This document shows positions 1-8,924 of a stretch of 43,064 bases of DNA, piece after piece. Origin of the DNA: Pseudomonas sp. GM50 (GTDB lineage: Bacteria > Pseudomonadota > Gammaproteobacteria > Pseudomonadales > Pseudomonadaceae); NCBI RefSeq assembly GCF_000282375.1, contig NZ_AKJK01000056.1:1-43064 (forward strand). The letters run 5' to 3'. The notes beneath the pieces are model-generated. The model had not been told where the DNA came from and searched no databases. It saw nothing but the letters and a program-made list of their open reading frames with translations. Positions within the stretch are counted from its first letter, which is position 1. Each line of letters starts with the position of its first letter. Both the position numbers and the translations under genes were made by a program.

Positions 1-175
1 AGCAACGGATATGTACTCAATCCGCAAGAGCTTGGTCGGCTAGAAGGCCGCCAAGCCAACAACCAGCTTGAATATGCCGAGATAGAGGGGTCTCCCTTAC
101 AAACGGATATTTCCGTCAATCTCACCAACAACGCTACCCTCAGGAAAACACCGCCGCCAAACCCACGGGGACTCC

Positions 176-1786
176 ATGGAAAGAACCACCGTCAAACCAC
201 TTCTGCTTGCTCTCGCCCTCGCTACAACCGCATCACTCGCACAAGCCGCCCAAGCCGCCACCACCCTGGTCTACTGCTCCGAAGCCAGCCCCGCCGGTTT
301 CGACCCCAGCCAATACACCAGCGGCACCGACTTCGACGCCTCAGCCGAAACCGTCTTCAACCGCCTCACCCAATTCAAACGCGGTGGCACCGAAGTCGAA
401 CCCGGATTAGCGACAAGTTGGGATGTAAGCAAGGACGGTCTCAGCTACACCTTCCACCTGCGCGACGGCGTGAAATTCCACACCACCGACTACTTCACCC
501 CGACCCGCGACTTCAACGCCGACGACGTCCTGTTCACCTTCCAGCGCCTGCTTGACCCGCAAAACGCGTTCCGCAAAGCCTACCCCGCCGAGTCGCCGTA
601 CTTCACCGACATGGGCCTGAACACCACGATCAAAAGCATCGACAAGATCGACGACCACACCGTGCGCTTCAGCCTGAACAACATCGACGCCGCATTCGTG
701 CAGAACCTCGCCATGAGCTTCGCCTCGGTACAGTCCGCCGAATACGCCGTCCAGCTGTTAAAGGAAGGTAAAGCCGCCGACCTCAACCAGAAACCGGTCG
801 GCACCGGCCCGTTCGTGTTCAAGCGCTATCAAAAGGACTCGCAGATCCGCTACGCCGCCAACAAGGCCTACTGGAAACCCGAGGACGTGAAACTCGATAA
901 CCTGATTTTCTCGATCACACCCGATGCCGCCGTGCGCTTGCAGAAGCTCAAGGCTGGCGAGTGTCAGGTCAGCGGCTACCCGCGCCCGGCAGACATCGAC
1001 GTCATGGAGAAAGACCCGAACCTGACCGTGCTCAAACAGGCCGGTTTCAACCTCGGCTTCCTCGCCTACAACGTAACCCATCCACCGCTGGACCAGCTCA
1101 AGGTCCGTCAGGCCCTGGACATGGCCATCGACAAGCCGGCGATCATCAAGGCGGTCTACCAGAGTGCCGGGCAGCTCGCGCAGAACGCCCTGCCCCCTGC
1201 GCAATGGTCCTATGACCCGACCATCAAGGATGCACCGCACGACCCGACCAAAGCCCGCGCGCTACTAAAAGAAGCAGGGGTTGCGCCCGGTACCACCATT
1301 AATTTGTGGGCCATGACCGTGCAGCGCGCCTCCAACCCTAACGCGCGGATGTCGGCACAGATGATCCAGCAGGATTGGGAGAAAGTCGGGATCAAGGCCA
1401 ACATCGTCAGCTATGAGTGGGGCGAGTACATCAAGCGCGCCAAGAACGGCGAGCACGACGCGATGATCTATGGCTGGACCGGCGACAACGGGGACCCGGA
1501 CAACTGGCTCGGCGTGCTCTACAGCTGCGCTGCGGTGAAAGGTAGCAATTACGCCAAATGGTGCGACCCGGCCTACGACAAGCTGGTGCAGCAAGCGAAG
1601 GTGTCCACGGACAAACAGCAGCGGGTCAAACTGTACCAGCAGGCACAGCAAATCCTTAAGCAACAAGTACCTATCACACCGGTTGCCAACTCGACCGTGT
1701 TCCAGCCACTGCGCAAGGAAGTCACCGACTTCAAGATCAGCCCGTTCGGCCTTACACCCTTCTATGGCGTGAGTATAAATAAGTAA
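176..1786 (+). CDS. dppA1: Periplasmic di/tripeptide-binding protein DppA1 (SBP family 5)
   Basis: This 536-residue extracellular solute-binding protein of family 5 would capture short peptides in the periplasm and deliver them to DppBCDF. Residues 1 to about 28 form a signal peptide with a basic start, a Leu/Ala core and AQA-type cleavage, and no lipobox. The mature protein begins with the family pattern VYCSEASPAGFDPSQY. It carries GDNGDPDN near residue 440, the motif that in E. coli DppA holds the Asp binding the peptide amino group, and EWGEYIKRAKNGEHD just before it. The start ATG has only a weak GGGGA 4 nt upstream. It is the first of four paralogues in the locus and most like the next gene, so the pair looks like a tandem duplication. 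The number 1 is given by position in the cluster, not by orthology testing. Confidence 0.9.
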   Translation: MERTTVKPLLLALALATTASLAQAAQAATTLVYCSEASPAGFDPSQYTSGTDFDASAETVFNRLTQFKRGGTEVEPGLATSWDVSKDGLSYTFHLRDGVKFHTTDYFTPTRDFNADDVLFTFQRLLDPQNAFRKAYPAESPYFTDMGLNTTIKSIDKIDDHTVRFSLNNIDAAFVQNLAMSFASVQSAEYAVQLLKEGKAADLNQKPVGTGPFVFKRYQKDSQIRYAANKAYWKPEDVKLDNLIFSITPDAAVRLQKLKAGECQVSGYPRPADIDVMEKDPNLTVLKQAGFNLGFLAYNVTHPPLDQLKVRQALDMAIDKPAIIKAVYQSAGQLAQNALPPAQWSYDPTIKDAPHDPTKARALLKEAGVAPGTTINLWAMTVQRASNPNARMSAQMIQQDWEKVGIKANIVSYEWGEYIKRAKNGEHDAMIYGWTGDNGDPDNWLGVLYSCAAVKGSNYAKWCDPAYDKLVQQAKVSTDKQQRVKLYQQAQQILKQQVPITPVANSTVFQPLRKEVTDFKISPFGLTPFYGVSINK

Positions 1787-1796
1787 CACCAGGCCC

Positions 1797-1824
1797 CAAC
1801 CGGGTGCACCAGACGCCCCGGTTG
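1797..1824 (+). terminator. Hairpin after dppA1, weak terminator
   Basis: CAACCGGG and CCCGGTTG form an 8-bp perfect stem 10 nt after the dppA1 stop codon. Only a short pyrimidine run (CCCCTT) follows, so termination would be partial at best. Confidence 0.35.
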
Positions 1825-1832
1825 CCCCTTGT

Positions 1833-1848
1833 CGGTGCGCGATTTGCA
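1833..1848 (+). promoter_or_regulatory. Possible RpoN (-24/-12) site upstream of dppA2
   Basis: GG at 1834-1835 and GC at 1846-1847 are spaced by exactly 10 nt, and the downstream half reads TTTGCA, as in the sigma-54 consensus TGGCACG-N4-TTGCA. The CA of the -24 element is not matched (TG instead). The same bases also form a GGTGC/GCACC hairpin, so the resemblance may be chance. It lies about 200 nt ahead of the dppA2 start. Confidence 0.25.
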
Positions 1849-2044
1849 CCGTAAAAAACCTGCGCAAACGGTCAAATGTGCGCAAATTTATACATATGCG
1901 ACATTAAGGTACGTTCGTTCCACTGTTTAAGGTTTGTAGCCATTCGGGATCTTGCATTGGGTATGGCCCCTGCATAAGTATCCGCAGGTCGACTCACGAG
2001 GTCGTCCTCTAATTCCAAAAATGACAACAAATCATGAGGCCACC

Positions 2045-3670
2045 ATGCTTAAACACGCGGTCATTCCGTTTTTAGTCGGCGCAAGCTTGTTAGCCAGCGC
2101 ACCTTTCGCCCAAGCGGCGACTAACCTGGTGTTTTGCTCCGAAGGGAGCCCGGCCGGTTTCGATCCTGGTCAGTACACCACCGGAACCGACTTCGACGCC
2201 TCTGCAGAAACCATGTTCAACCGCCTGACCCAGTTCGAGCGCGGCGGCACCGCCGTTGTTCCTGGCCTGGCGACCAAGTGGGACATTTCCGATGATGGCC
2301 TGACTTACACCTTCCACCTGCGTGAAGGCGTCAAGTTCCACACCACCCCGTATTTCAAGCCGACTCGTGAGTTCAACGCCGACGACGTGCTGTTCACCTT
2401 CAATCGCATGATTAACAAGGATGACCCGTTCCGTAAGGCGTACCCGACCGAATTCCCGTACTTCACCGACATGGGGATGGACACCAACATCACCAAGATC
2501 GATAAAGTCGACGACCACACCGTCAAGTTCATCCTGAAAGAAGTTGATGCCGCGTTCATCCAGAACATGGCCATGAGCTTCGCCTCGATCCAGTCCGCCG
2601 AGTACGCTGCCCAGTTGCTCAAGGAAGGCAAGGCTGCCGATATCAACCAGAAACCGGTCGGCACCGGCCCGTTCGTGTTCAAGAGCTACCAGAAAGACTC
2701 CAACATCCGTTACACCGGGAACAAGGACTACTGGAAGCCTGACGACGTGAAGATCGACAACCTGATCTTCGCCATCACCACCGACCCGTCGGTACGTATC
2801 CAGAAACTTAAGAAGAACGAGTGCCAGATCACTCTGTTCCCGCGTCCGGCTGACCTGCAGGCACTCAAAGCAGACCCGGCACTGAAGATGCCTGACCAGG
2901 CTGGTTTCAACCTGGGCTACATCGCCTACAACGTGATGGACAAGGTCAAGGGCAGCAACGAGCCGAACCCGCTGGCCGACCTGCGCGTGCGTCAGGCGCT
3001 GGACATGGCAGTCAACAAGCCGCAGATCATCGACTCGGTTTATCAGGGCGCGGGCCAACTGGCCGTCAACGCCATGCCGCCGACCCAATGGTCCTACGAC
3101 ACCACCATCAAGGATGCCAAGTACGATCCTGAGAAAGCCAAGGCGCTGCTCAAGGAAGCCGGCGTCAAGGAAGGCACCGAAATCGTTCTGTGGGCGATGC
3201 CGGTACAGCGTCCGTACAACCCGAACGCCAAGCTGATGGCTGAAATGCTGCAGTCCGACTGGAAGAAGATCGGCCTGAACGTCAAGATCACCAGCTACGA
3301 ATGGGGCGAGTACATCAAACGCTCCAAAGGCGGCGAGAACCAGGCGATGATCATCGGCTGGAGCGGCGACAACGGTGACCCGGACAACTGGCTCAACGTG
3401 CTGTTCGGTTGCGACTCGCTGAGCGGCAACAACTTCTCCAAATGGTGCGACAAGAAGTTTGACGGCATCGTCAAGGAAGCCAAGCGCACCACCGATCAGG
3501 CCAAGCGCACCGAACTGTACAAACAGGCGCAACACGTCCTCAAAGACGCCGTTCCAATGACACCTATCGCTCACTCGACGGTGTTCCAACCCATGCGCGC
3601 CAACGTGCAGGACTTCAAGATCAGCCCATTCGGCTTGAACTCCTTCTACGGCGTCAGCGTCAGCAAATAA
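2045..3670 (+). CDS. dppA2: Periplasmic di/tripeptide-binding protein DppA2 (SBP family 5)
   Basis: This 541-residue family 5 peptide-binding protein is very similar to its upstream neighbour. The ATG at 2045 is preferred over the longer in-frame ATG at 1952. It follows TGAGG by 5 nt and gives a normal signal peptide (MLKHAVIPFLVGASLLASA to about residue 25), whereas the longer form buries that peptide behind 31 polar residues. The mature part has LVFCSEGSPAGFDPGQY and the peptide-binding GDNGDPDN motif. Unlike the other three paralogues it has about eight extra residues (VKGSNEPNPLA region) between the YNV and RVRQALDMA motifs. A strong terminator follows, so it can be expressed as a single-gene unit. 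Confidence 0.9.
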   Translation: MLKHAVIPFLVGASLLASAPFAQAATNLVFCSEGSPAGFDPGQYTTGTDFDASAETMFNRLTQFERGGTAVVPGLATKWDISDDGLTYTFHLREGVKFHTTPYFKPTREFNADDVLFTFNRMINKDDPFRKAYPTEFPYFTDMGMDTNITKIDKVDDHTVKFILKEVDAAFIQNMAMSFASIQSAEYAAQLLKEGKAADINQKPVGTGPFVFKSYQKDSNIRYTGNKDYWKPDDVKIDNLIFAITTDPSVRIQKLKKNECQITLFPRPADLQALKADPALKMPDQAGFNLGYIAYNVMDKVKGSNEPNPLADLRVRQALDMAVNKPQIIDSVYQGAGQLAVNAMPPTQWSYDTTIKDAKYDPEKAKALLKEAGVKEGTEIVLWAMPVQRPYNPNAKLMAEMLQSDWKKIGLNVKITSYEWGEYIKRSKGGENQAMIIGWSGDNGDPDNWLNVLFGCDSLSGNNFSKWCDKKFDGIVKEAKRTTDQAKRTELYKQAQHVLKDAVPMTPIAHSTVFQPMRANVQDFKISPFGLNSFYGVSVSK

Positions 3671-3675
3671 GGTTT

Positions 3676-3712
3676 GCAACGGCGACGTTATTAACGTCGC
3701 CGTTGCTTTATC
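3676..3712 (+). terminator. Rho-independent terminator after dppA2
   Basis: A 15-bp perfect inverted repeat, GCAACGGCGACGTTA against its complement, starts 6 nt after the dppA2 stop codon. It is followed by TTTATCT. Confidence 0.8.
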
Positions 3713-3959
3713 TGCCGAGAAAGTAGGAATTCACTGACAGCCAAATCCACTGCGCACCACAGCAGAGGCTTAGGACGCGTCGCCTTTTCCTACGAGTCTT
3801 TCAGGCATTTACGCATTTACTGCCAGACCCACGGCTCATACCGTCGGGATCTGACCAGTTTGTGCGTGGGCTCTCGGTAATCGCTGCACGCGATGGTTTG
3901 AGATCAATGAAGCCCCACGTCCCCGGACGGGACGGAGGCTCATTGTTAAACACTAAAAT
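3713..3959. other. dppA2-dppA3 intergenic region, no gene seen
   Basis: About 250 bp of non-coding DNA between the dppA2 terminator and the dppA3 ribosome-binding site. The direct repeat CATTTACG/CATTTACT (about 3807-3822) is the only feature noticed. In P. aeruginosa, as I remember it, mdpA and psdR lie at this point; neither is here. Confidence 0.6.
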
Positions 3960-3970
3960 GAGGGAGCGTC

Positions 3971-5572
3971 ATGCGCCATACCTTGGTTTTATCCGCATTG
4001 CTGGGCACCGGCCTGCTGGCCGTCACTTCCATCAGCCAGGCCGCCAATAACAGCCTGGTGTTCTGCTCTGAAGGCAGCCCGGCGGGCTTCGACACCGCGC
4101 AGTACACCACGGCGACCGATAACGATGCCGCCGAGCCGCTGTACAACCGATTGGCAGAGTTTGAAAAAGGTGCCACCAACGTCGTACCGGGCCTGGCAAC
4201 GAGCTGGGATATTTCCGAGGATGGCCTCAAGTACACCTTTCACCTGCGCGAAGGGGTGAAATTTCACACCACCAAATACTTCACCCCCACCCGCGATTTC
4301 AACGCCGATGACGTGCTGTTTACCTTCAATCGCATGCTCGATCCGCAGCAACCCTTCCGAAAGGCTTATCCAACCGAGTTCCCGTATTTCAACGGGATGA
4401 GCCTGAACAAGAACATCGCCAAAGTCGAAAAGACCGGGCCGCTGACCGTGGTCATGACGCTGAACAGCGTCGATGCCGCGTTCATCCAGAACATCGCCAT
4501 GAGCTTCGCCGCCATCCTGTCCGCCGAATACGCCGACAAACTGCTGGCCGAAGGCAAGCCGAGCGACATTAACCAGAAGCCGATCGGCACCGGGCCGTTC
4601 GTGTTCAAGAGCTACCAGAAAGATTCCAACATCCGTTACAGCGGCAACAAGCAGTACTGGGACCCGAGCCGGGTCAAGCTCGAGAACCTGATTTTCGCCA
4701 TCAACACCGACGCCTCGGTGCGCGTGCAGAAACTCAAGGCCAACGAATGCCAGATCACCCTGCACCCGCGCCCCGCCGACGTGACCGCGCTGAAAAACGA
4801 CCCGACGCTCAAGCTCATCGAGAAGCCCGGTTTCAACCTCGGTTACATCGCCTACAACGTGCGGCACAAACCGTTCGACCAACTCGAAGTGCGCCAGGCG
4901 CTGGACATGGCGGTGAACAAGCAAGGCATTCTCAACGCCGTCTATCAAGGCGCCGGTCAACTGGCGGTCAATGCCATGCCACCGACCCAATGGTCCTACG
5001 ACGAGACGATTAAAGACGCCGCCTACAACCCGGAAAAAGCCAAGGAGCTGCTCAAGGCTGCCGGCGTCAAGGAAGGCACCGAAATCACCCTCTGGGCCAT
5101 GCCGGTCCAGCGTCCGTACAACCCCAACGCCAAGTTGATGGCCGAAATGCTCCAGGCGGATTGGGCGAAGATCGGCCTCAAGGTCAAGATCGTCAGCTAC
5201 GAATGGGGCGAATACATCAAGCGCACCAAGAACGGCGAGCACGACATCAGCCTGATCGGCTGGACCGGTGATAATGGTGACCCGGACAACTGGCTCGGCA
5301 CGCTTTACAGCTGCGATGCCATTGGCGGCAACAACTACTCCATGTGGTGTGATCCGGCTTACGACAAGCTGATCAAGCAAGCCAAGGTCGTGACCGATCG
5401 CGATCAGCGAACCGTGCTCTACAAACAGGCGCAACAGTACCTCAAGCAGCAGGTGCCGATCACGCCGGTCGCCCACTCGACGGTCAACCAGCCGTTGAGC
5501 GCCAAAATCGAAGGATTCAAGGTGAGTCCTTTCGGTCGTAACGTGTTCTCGGGCGTCAGTATCGACCAATAA
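3971..5572 (+). CDS. dppA3: Periplasmic di/tripeptide-binding protein DppA3 (SBP family 5)
   Basis: This 533-residue family 5 peptide-binding protein is the third paralogue. Its signal peptide is about residues 1-25 (MRHTLVLSALLGTGLLAVTS, ending SQA-A). The body shares VFCSEGSPAGFD, MPPTQWSYD, EWGEYIKR and GDNGDPDN with DppA1 and DppA2. A good GAGGGAG lies 4 nt before the ATG. The residues after the N-terminal motif read TATDNDAAEPLYNR where the others have an extra residue and F (AETVFNR, AETMFNR, AETIFNR), so its ligand preference may differ. It sits directly upstream of the porin gene, the same pairing I recall for P. aeruginosa dppA3-opdP, and no strong terminator separates the two. Confidence 0.9.
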   Translation: MRHTLVLSALLGTGLLAVTSISQAANNSLVFCSEGSPAGFDTAQYTTATDNDAAEPLYNRLAEFEKGATNVVPGLATSWDISEDGLKYTFHLREGVKFHTTKYFTPTRDFNADDVLFTFNRMLDPQQPFRKAYPTEFPYFNGMSLNKNIAKVEKTGPLTVVMTLNSVDAAFIQNIAMSFAAILSAEYADKLLAEGKPSDINQKPIGTGPFVFKSYQKDSNIRYSGNKQYWDPSRVKLENLIFAINTDASVRVQKLKANECQITLHPRPADVTALKNDPTLKLIEKPGFNLGYIAYNVRHKPFDQLEVRQALDMAVNKQGILNAVYQGAGQLAVNAMPPTQWSYDETIKDAAYNPEKAKELLKAAGVKEGTEITLWAMPVQRPYNPNAKLMAEMLQADWAKIGLKVKIVSYEWGEYIKRTKNGEHDISLIGWTGDNGDPDNWLGTLYSCDAIGGNNYSMWCDPAYDKLIKQAKVVTDRDQRTVLYKQAQQYLKQQVPITPVAHSTVNQPLSAKIEGFKVSPFGRNVFSGVSIDQ

Positions 5573-5648
5573 CCGATTAGTCAGAACGCTGGGGGCGAAT
5601 TGCGCCCTCACGCAAGCGTATTGCCGTAATTCGCCAATCAGGCCTATA

Positions 5649-5660
5649 GCAAACGTTTGC
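5649..5660. promoter_or_regulatory. LacI-family-type operator palindrome upstream of opdP
   Basis: GCAAACGTTTGC is a perfect 12-bp palindrome with a central CG, the shape recognised by LacI/PurR-type repressors. It lies 85 bp before the opdP start and 77 bp after the dppA3 stop. The regulator is unknown. Confidence 0.4.
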
Positions 5661-5744
5661 GATGCCTGCATGAGTTCTAAACCAAATAGCCGGATCACCG
5701 AAAAAGACCGGCATTAAAAAAAAAGAAAGTAAGGAGCTTCACCC

Positions 5745-7178
5745 ATGAAACTGAGCAGCACCGCGTTATTGGCCTTGGCCATCAGCAGCGTGACCGCCAC
5801 GGCGTACGCAGAATCCCAGAGCCAGGCGTTCACGCCGGTTACCGTTAACGAAAAAAGTGCCCAGAGCGAAGCCACTGGTTTTGTCGAAGGTCAATCGATC
5901 ACCGGCAGCACGCGTAACTGGTATGCCAACGAGCATTTCAAGCGGGGTGCGACACTCAATTACCGTCAGAATGGTGAAACTCGCCAGACTGACCGTCGTA
6001 TCAACTGGGTTCAGGGCACCATCCTCAAGTACAACTCCGGTTTTACTGAAGGCACCGTAGGTTTCAGCACCGAAGTGGCGGCCTACAACGCTATCGCTCT
6101 GGATCGTGATCGCAAGGATCTGGCATCCAACAACGGCGGCGCACCAGGTACCCGTGCTGGCGCGGGCAACAACCGTACCCTGACCGAAGAAGGTGGCGAC
6201 GCCGTCGGCCAGTGGAGCAAACTGGGCTTGGCCAACGTCAAGGCCCGTGTGTCCAACACCACCCTGACCGCTGGCCGCCAGAACTTCAGTAGCCCGATGG
6301 TCGATGTCATCGGTAACCGTGCGCTGCCTTCGAGCTTCCAGGGTGTGGCCATCCACAGCGAAGAGCTGAATAACCTGGCTTTCGACCTGGCCACCTTCGA
6401 TCGCAACTCTCCGCGTACCGAAGAAAGCCAGCGTAAATTCCGTACCGAATACGCCAACGGAATTGTTGAAACCGATCACGTCTACACCGGCGGTATTACC
6501 TACACCCCATTCGCCAGCCTGACCACCAGCCTCTGGGCGACCCAGGCCGAAGACATCTGGAACCAGTACTACTTCGGCGCCAGCCATGTGCTGGGCGACA
6601 GCCAGGTCCTGAGCCTGACCACCGGCCTGAACTACTACAAAACCCAGGAAGAAGGTAAAGCCCTTATCGGCAAGATCGACAACGACACCTACTCCCTGTC
6701 GTTCGGTCTGACCCACCAGGCTCATACCCTGACCTTCTCGTATCAGGAAGTGAACGGTAACGAGTACTTCGACTACCTGCACGAAACCAACGGCATCTAC
6801 CTTGCCAACTCCCTGCTGTCGGACTTCAACGGCCCGAACGAGAAATCCTTCCAGATCGCCTACGGCCTGAACATGGCCGAATACGGCGTCCCGGGCCTGA
6901 AGTTCAACATCTACCAGGCTCGCGGCTGGGGTATCGACGGCACTCAGTACACCGGCAACGGCGGTGTGGCGGGCAAGGGTTATGACGGCATCCAGTCCCA
7001 GGATGGCGAACACCATTACGAATACGGTATCGGTGCTACCTACGCCCTACAGAGCGGCCCGCTGAAGGCCACCACTGTTCGCGCAACCTACACCGCTCAC
7101 CGCGCCAGCGAAAACCAGGCCGATGGCAGCCTCAACGAGTTCCGTCTCGTGACCACCATCCCGTTCAACATCTTGTAA
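5745..7178 (+). CDS. opdP: Outer-membrane porin OpdP (OprD family)
   Basis: This 477-residue OprD-family porin would form an outer-membrane beta-barrel that admits dipeptides. Residues 1-22 are a signal peptide ending AYA. The early mature part has the OprD-type sequence GFVEGQSITGSTRNWYANE. Downstream the sequence alternates aromatic and small residues in many short strands (for example VGFSTEVAAYNAIAL and LTFSYQEVNGNEYF) and ends in a strand with a hydrophobic last residue, as barrel proteins do. AAGGAG lies upstream of the ATG. Its position among dppA genes supports the peptide-porin assignment over a basic-amino-acid porin. A terminator follows. Confidence 0.85.
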   Translation: MKLSSTALLALAISSVTATAYAESQSQAFTPVTVNEKSAQSEATGFVEGQSITGSTRNWYANEHFKRGATLNYRQNGETRQTDRRINWVQGTILKYNSGFTEGTVGFSTEVAAYNAIALDRDRKDLASNNGGAPGTRAGAGNNRTLTEEGGDAVGQWSKLGLANVKARVSNTTLTAGRQNFSSPMVDVIGNRALPSSFQGVAIHSEELNNLAFDLATFDRNSPRTEESQRKFRTEYANGIVETDHVYTGGITYTPFASLTTSLWATQAEDIWNQYYFGASHVLGDSQVLSLTTGLNYYKTQEEGKALIGKIDNDTYSLSFGLTHQAHTLTFSYQEVNGNEYFDYLHETNGIYLANSLLSDFNGPNEKSFQIAYGLNMAEYGVPGLKFNIYQARGWGIDGTQYTGNGGVAGKGYDGIQSQDGEHHYEYGIGATYALQSGPLKATTVRATYTAHRASENQADGSLNEFRLVTTIPFNIL

Positions 7179-7186
7179 AGCGCATG

Positions 7187-7226
7187 CCGGCGGCTGACTC
7201 ATGACGAGTCGGCCGTTCGGTTTTTT
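7187..7226 (+). terminator. Rho-independent terminator after opdP
   Basis: GGCTGACTC and GAGTCGGCC pair as 9 bp (one G-T) around a 5-nt loop. The stem extends through flanking CCGG/CCGTTCGG bases and is followed by TTTTTT. Confidence 0.8.
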
Positions 7227-7255
7227 CCTGTTCAACCGATTGCAGAGGGCTCTAG

Positions 7256-8851
7256 ATGAAAATGCTTCCCCTACGAGCGGCCATCGCTGCCGCGTTGCTG
7301 AGTGTCGCCGTCGGCGTCTCGGCCAAACCCTTGGTGGTCTGTACCGAAGCCAGCCCGGAAGGCTTCGATATGGTCCAGTACACGACTGCAGTCACAGCCG
7401 ATGCGGTGGCCGAAACCATCTTCAATCGTCTGGCAGACTTCAAGCCCGGCACCACTGAAGTGATCCCGGCACTGGCCGAGTCGTGGGACATCAGCGACGA
7501 CGGTCTGACCTACACGTTCCACCTGCGCAAAGGCGTCAAGTTTCACACCACCGACTACTTCAAGCCGACCCGCGACATGAATGCCGATGACGTGGTCTGG
7601 AGCTTCCAGCGTCAGCTGGACCCGAAACACCCATGGCACAAACTGTCGAGCGTGGGCTTCCCGTACTTTGAAAGCATGGGCTTCAAAGAACTGCTCAAAA
7701 GCGTCGAGAAAGTCGACGACAACACGGTCAAATTCACCCTGACCCGCCGTGAAGCGCCGTTCCTGGCCGACATCGCCATGGCCTTCTCCTCGATCTACTC
7801 CGCCGAGTACGCCGATCAGTTGCTCAAGGCCAACAAGGCCGGCGACCTGAACAACAAGCCGATCGGCACCGGCCCTTTCGTCTTCCAGCGTTACGCCAAG
7901 GATGCTCAGGTTCGCTTCAAGGCCAACCCGGACTACTTCCGTGGCAAGCCACCGGCTGAAGCGCTGGTCCTGGCGATTGCCACCGACAACAACGTGCGCC
8001 TGCAAAAGCTCAAGGCCAACGAGTGCCAGATCGCGCTGTATCCGAAACCGGATGACATCCCGAGCATCAAGAAAGACACCAACCTGAAGGTTGATGAGCT
8101 GAACGCGATGACCGTGTCCTATGTCGCCATGAACACCGCCCGCCCGTACATGAGCGACGTGCGCGTGCGTAAAGCCATCGACATCGCCTTCGACAAGGCT
8201 GCGTACGTCAACGCGTTGTTTGGCAAAGGCAATGCGACCGTGGCGGTCAACCCGTACCCGGACACCCTGCTGGGCTACAACCACACACTGACCAACCCGC
8301 CGCGTGATCTGGACAAGGCTCGCGCCCTGCTCAAGGAAGCCGGCGTACCGGAAGGCACCACGTTTACCCTGTTCACCCGTAACGGCGGCGGCCCGACCAA
8401 CCCGAACCCGATGCTCGGCGCGCAGATGATGCAGGCCGACCTGGCCAAGGTCGGGATCAAGGTCGATATTCGGGTCATGGAATGGGGCGAAATGCTCAAG
8501 CGCGCGAAAAACGGCGAGCACGACATGGTGTCCGCCGGTTGGGCTGGCGATAACGGCGATCCGGATAATTTCCTGACGCCTATGCTCAGTTGCGAGGCCG
8601 CCAAAAACGGCGAAAACTACGCTCGCTGGTGCAATGAAAAGTTCCAGACGCTGATCGACGAAGCACGGGCTAAAGTGAACCCGGACGAACGCACGGCGCT
8701 CTACGAACAGGCCCAGGCTGTTTTCAATCAGGACCAGCCGTGGATCAGCATGGCGCACACCCGAATGTTCACCGCAATGCGCACCAACGTAGAGGGCTAT
8801 CACATTAGCCCCCTCACCACGAATAACTTCGCCACCACCCAGGTGAAGTAG
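7256..8851 (+). CDS. dppA4: Periplasmic di/tripeptide-binding protein DppA4 (SBP family 5)
   Basis: This 531-residue family 5 peptide-binding protein is the most divergent of the four. The signal peptide is residues 1-23 (ending VSA-K), and AGAGGG lies 6 nt before the ATG. It keeps CTEASPEGFD, EWGEMLKRAKNGEHD and GDNGDPDNF. Where the other three have PPTQWSYD or PPAQWSYD it has NPYPDTLLGYN, and NALFGKGNATV replaces the VYQGAGQLA segment, so the pocket is likely different. It stands directly upstream of dppBCDF and is probably the founding partner of that transporter, with the others being accessory receptors. A 14-bp hairpin separates it from dppB. Confidence 0.9.
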   Translation: MKMLPLRAAIAAALLSVAVGVSAKPLVVCTEASPEGFDMVQYTTAVTADAVAETIFNRLADFKPGTTEVIPALAESWDISDDGLTYTFHLRKGVKFHTTDYFKPTRDMNADDVVWSFQRQLDPKHPWHKLSSVGFPYFESMGFKELLKSVEKVDDNTVKFTLTRREAPFLADIAMAFSSIYSAEYADQLLKANKAGDLNNKPIGTGPFVFQRYAKDAQVRFKANPDYFRGKPPAEALVLAIATDNNVRLQKLKANECQIALYPKPDDIPSIKKDTNLKVDELNAMTVSYVAMNTARPYMSDVRVRKAIDIAFDKAAYVNALFGKGNATVAVNPYPDTLLGYNHTLTNPPRDLDKARALLKEAGVPEGTTFTLFTRNGGGPTNPNPMLGAQMMQADLAKVGIKVDIRVMEWGEMLKRAKNGEHDMVSAGWAGDNGDPDNFLTPMLSCEAAKNGENYARWCNEKFQTLIDEARAKVNPDERTALYEQAQAVFNQDQPWISMAHTRMFTAMRTNVEGYHISPLTTNNFATTQVK

Positions 8852-8860
8852 ATAAGAAAC

Positions 8861-8892
8861 GCCCGGCATCGCTGACCCCAGCGGTGCCGGGC
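8861..8892 (+). promoter_or_regulatory. Intercistronic hairpin dppA4-dppB
   Basis: GCCCGGCATCGCTG and CAGCGGTGCCGGGC pair over 14 bp (one G-T) around a 4-nt loop. No T-tract follows, so it is unlikely to terminate fully. In many binding-protein operons such a hairpin protects the receptor message from 3' decay and lets the receptor outnumber the membrane subunits; that role here is inferred. Confidence 0.5.
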
Positions 8893-8924
8893 ACGCCTAA
8901 CCGGCTGATGAGGTACCACACAAG

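Noticed and set aside
2090..3679. 529-codon minus-strand open frame opposite dppA2, with similar frames opposite dppA3 and dppA4
   Set aside because: These are antisense shadows of high-G+C genes: Val/Leu/Gly/His-rich composition, no ribosome-binding sites and no recognisable domain.
5588..5610. GGGCG/CGCCC hairpin after dppA3
   Set aside because: Only five base pairs and no T-run, so it is too weak to call a terminator.
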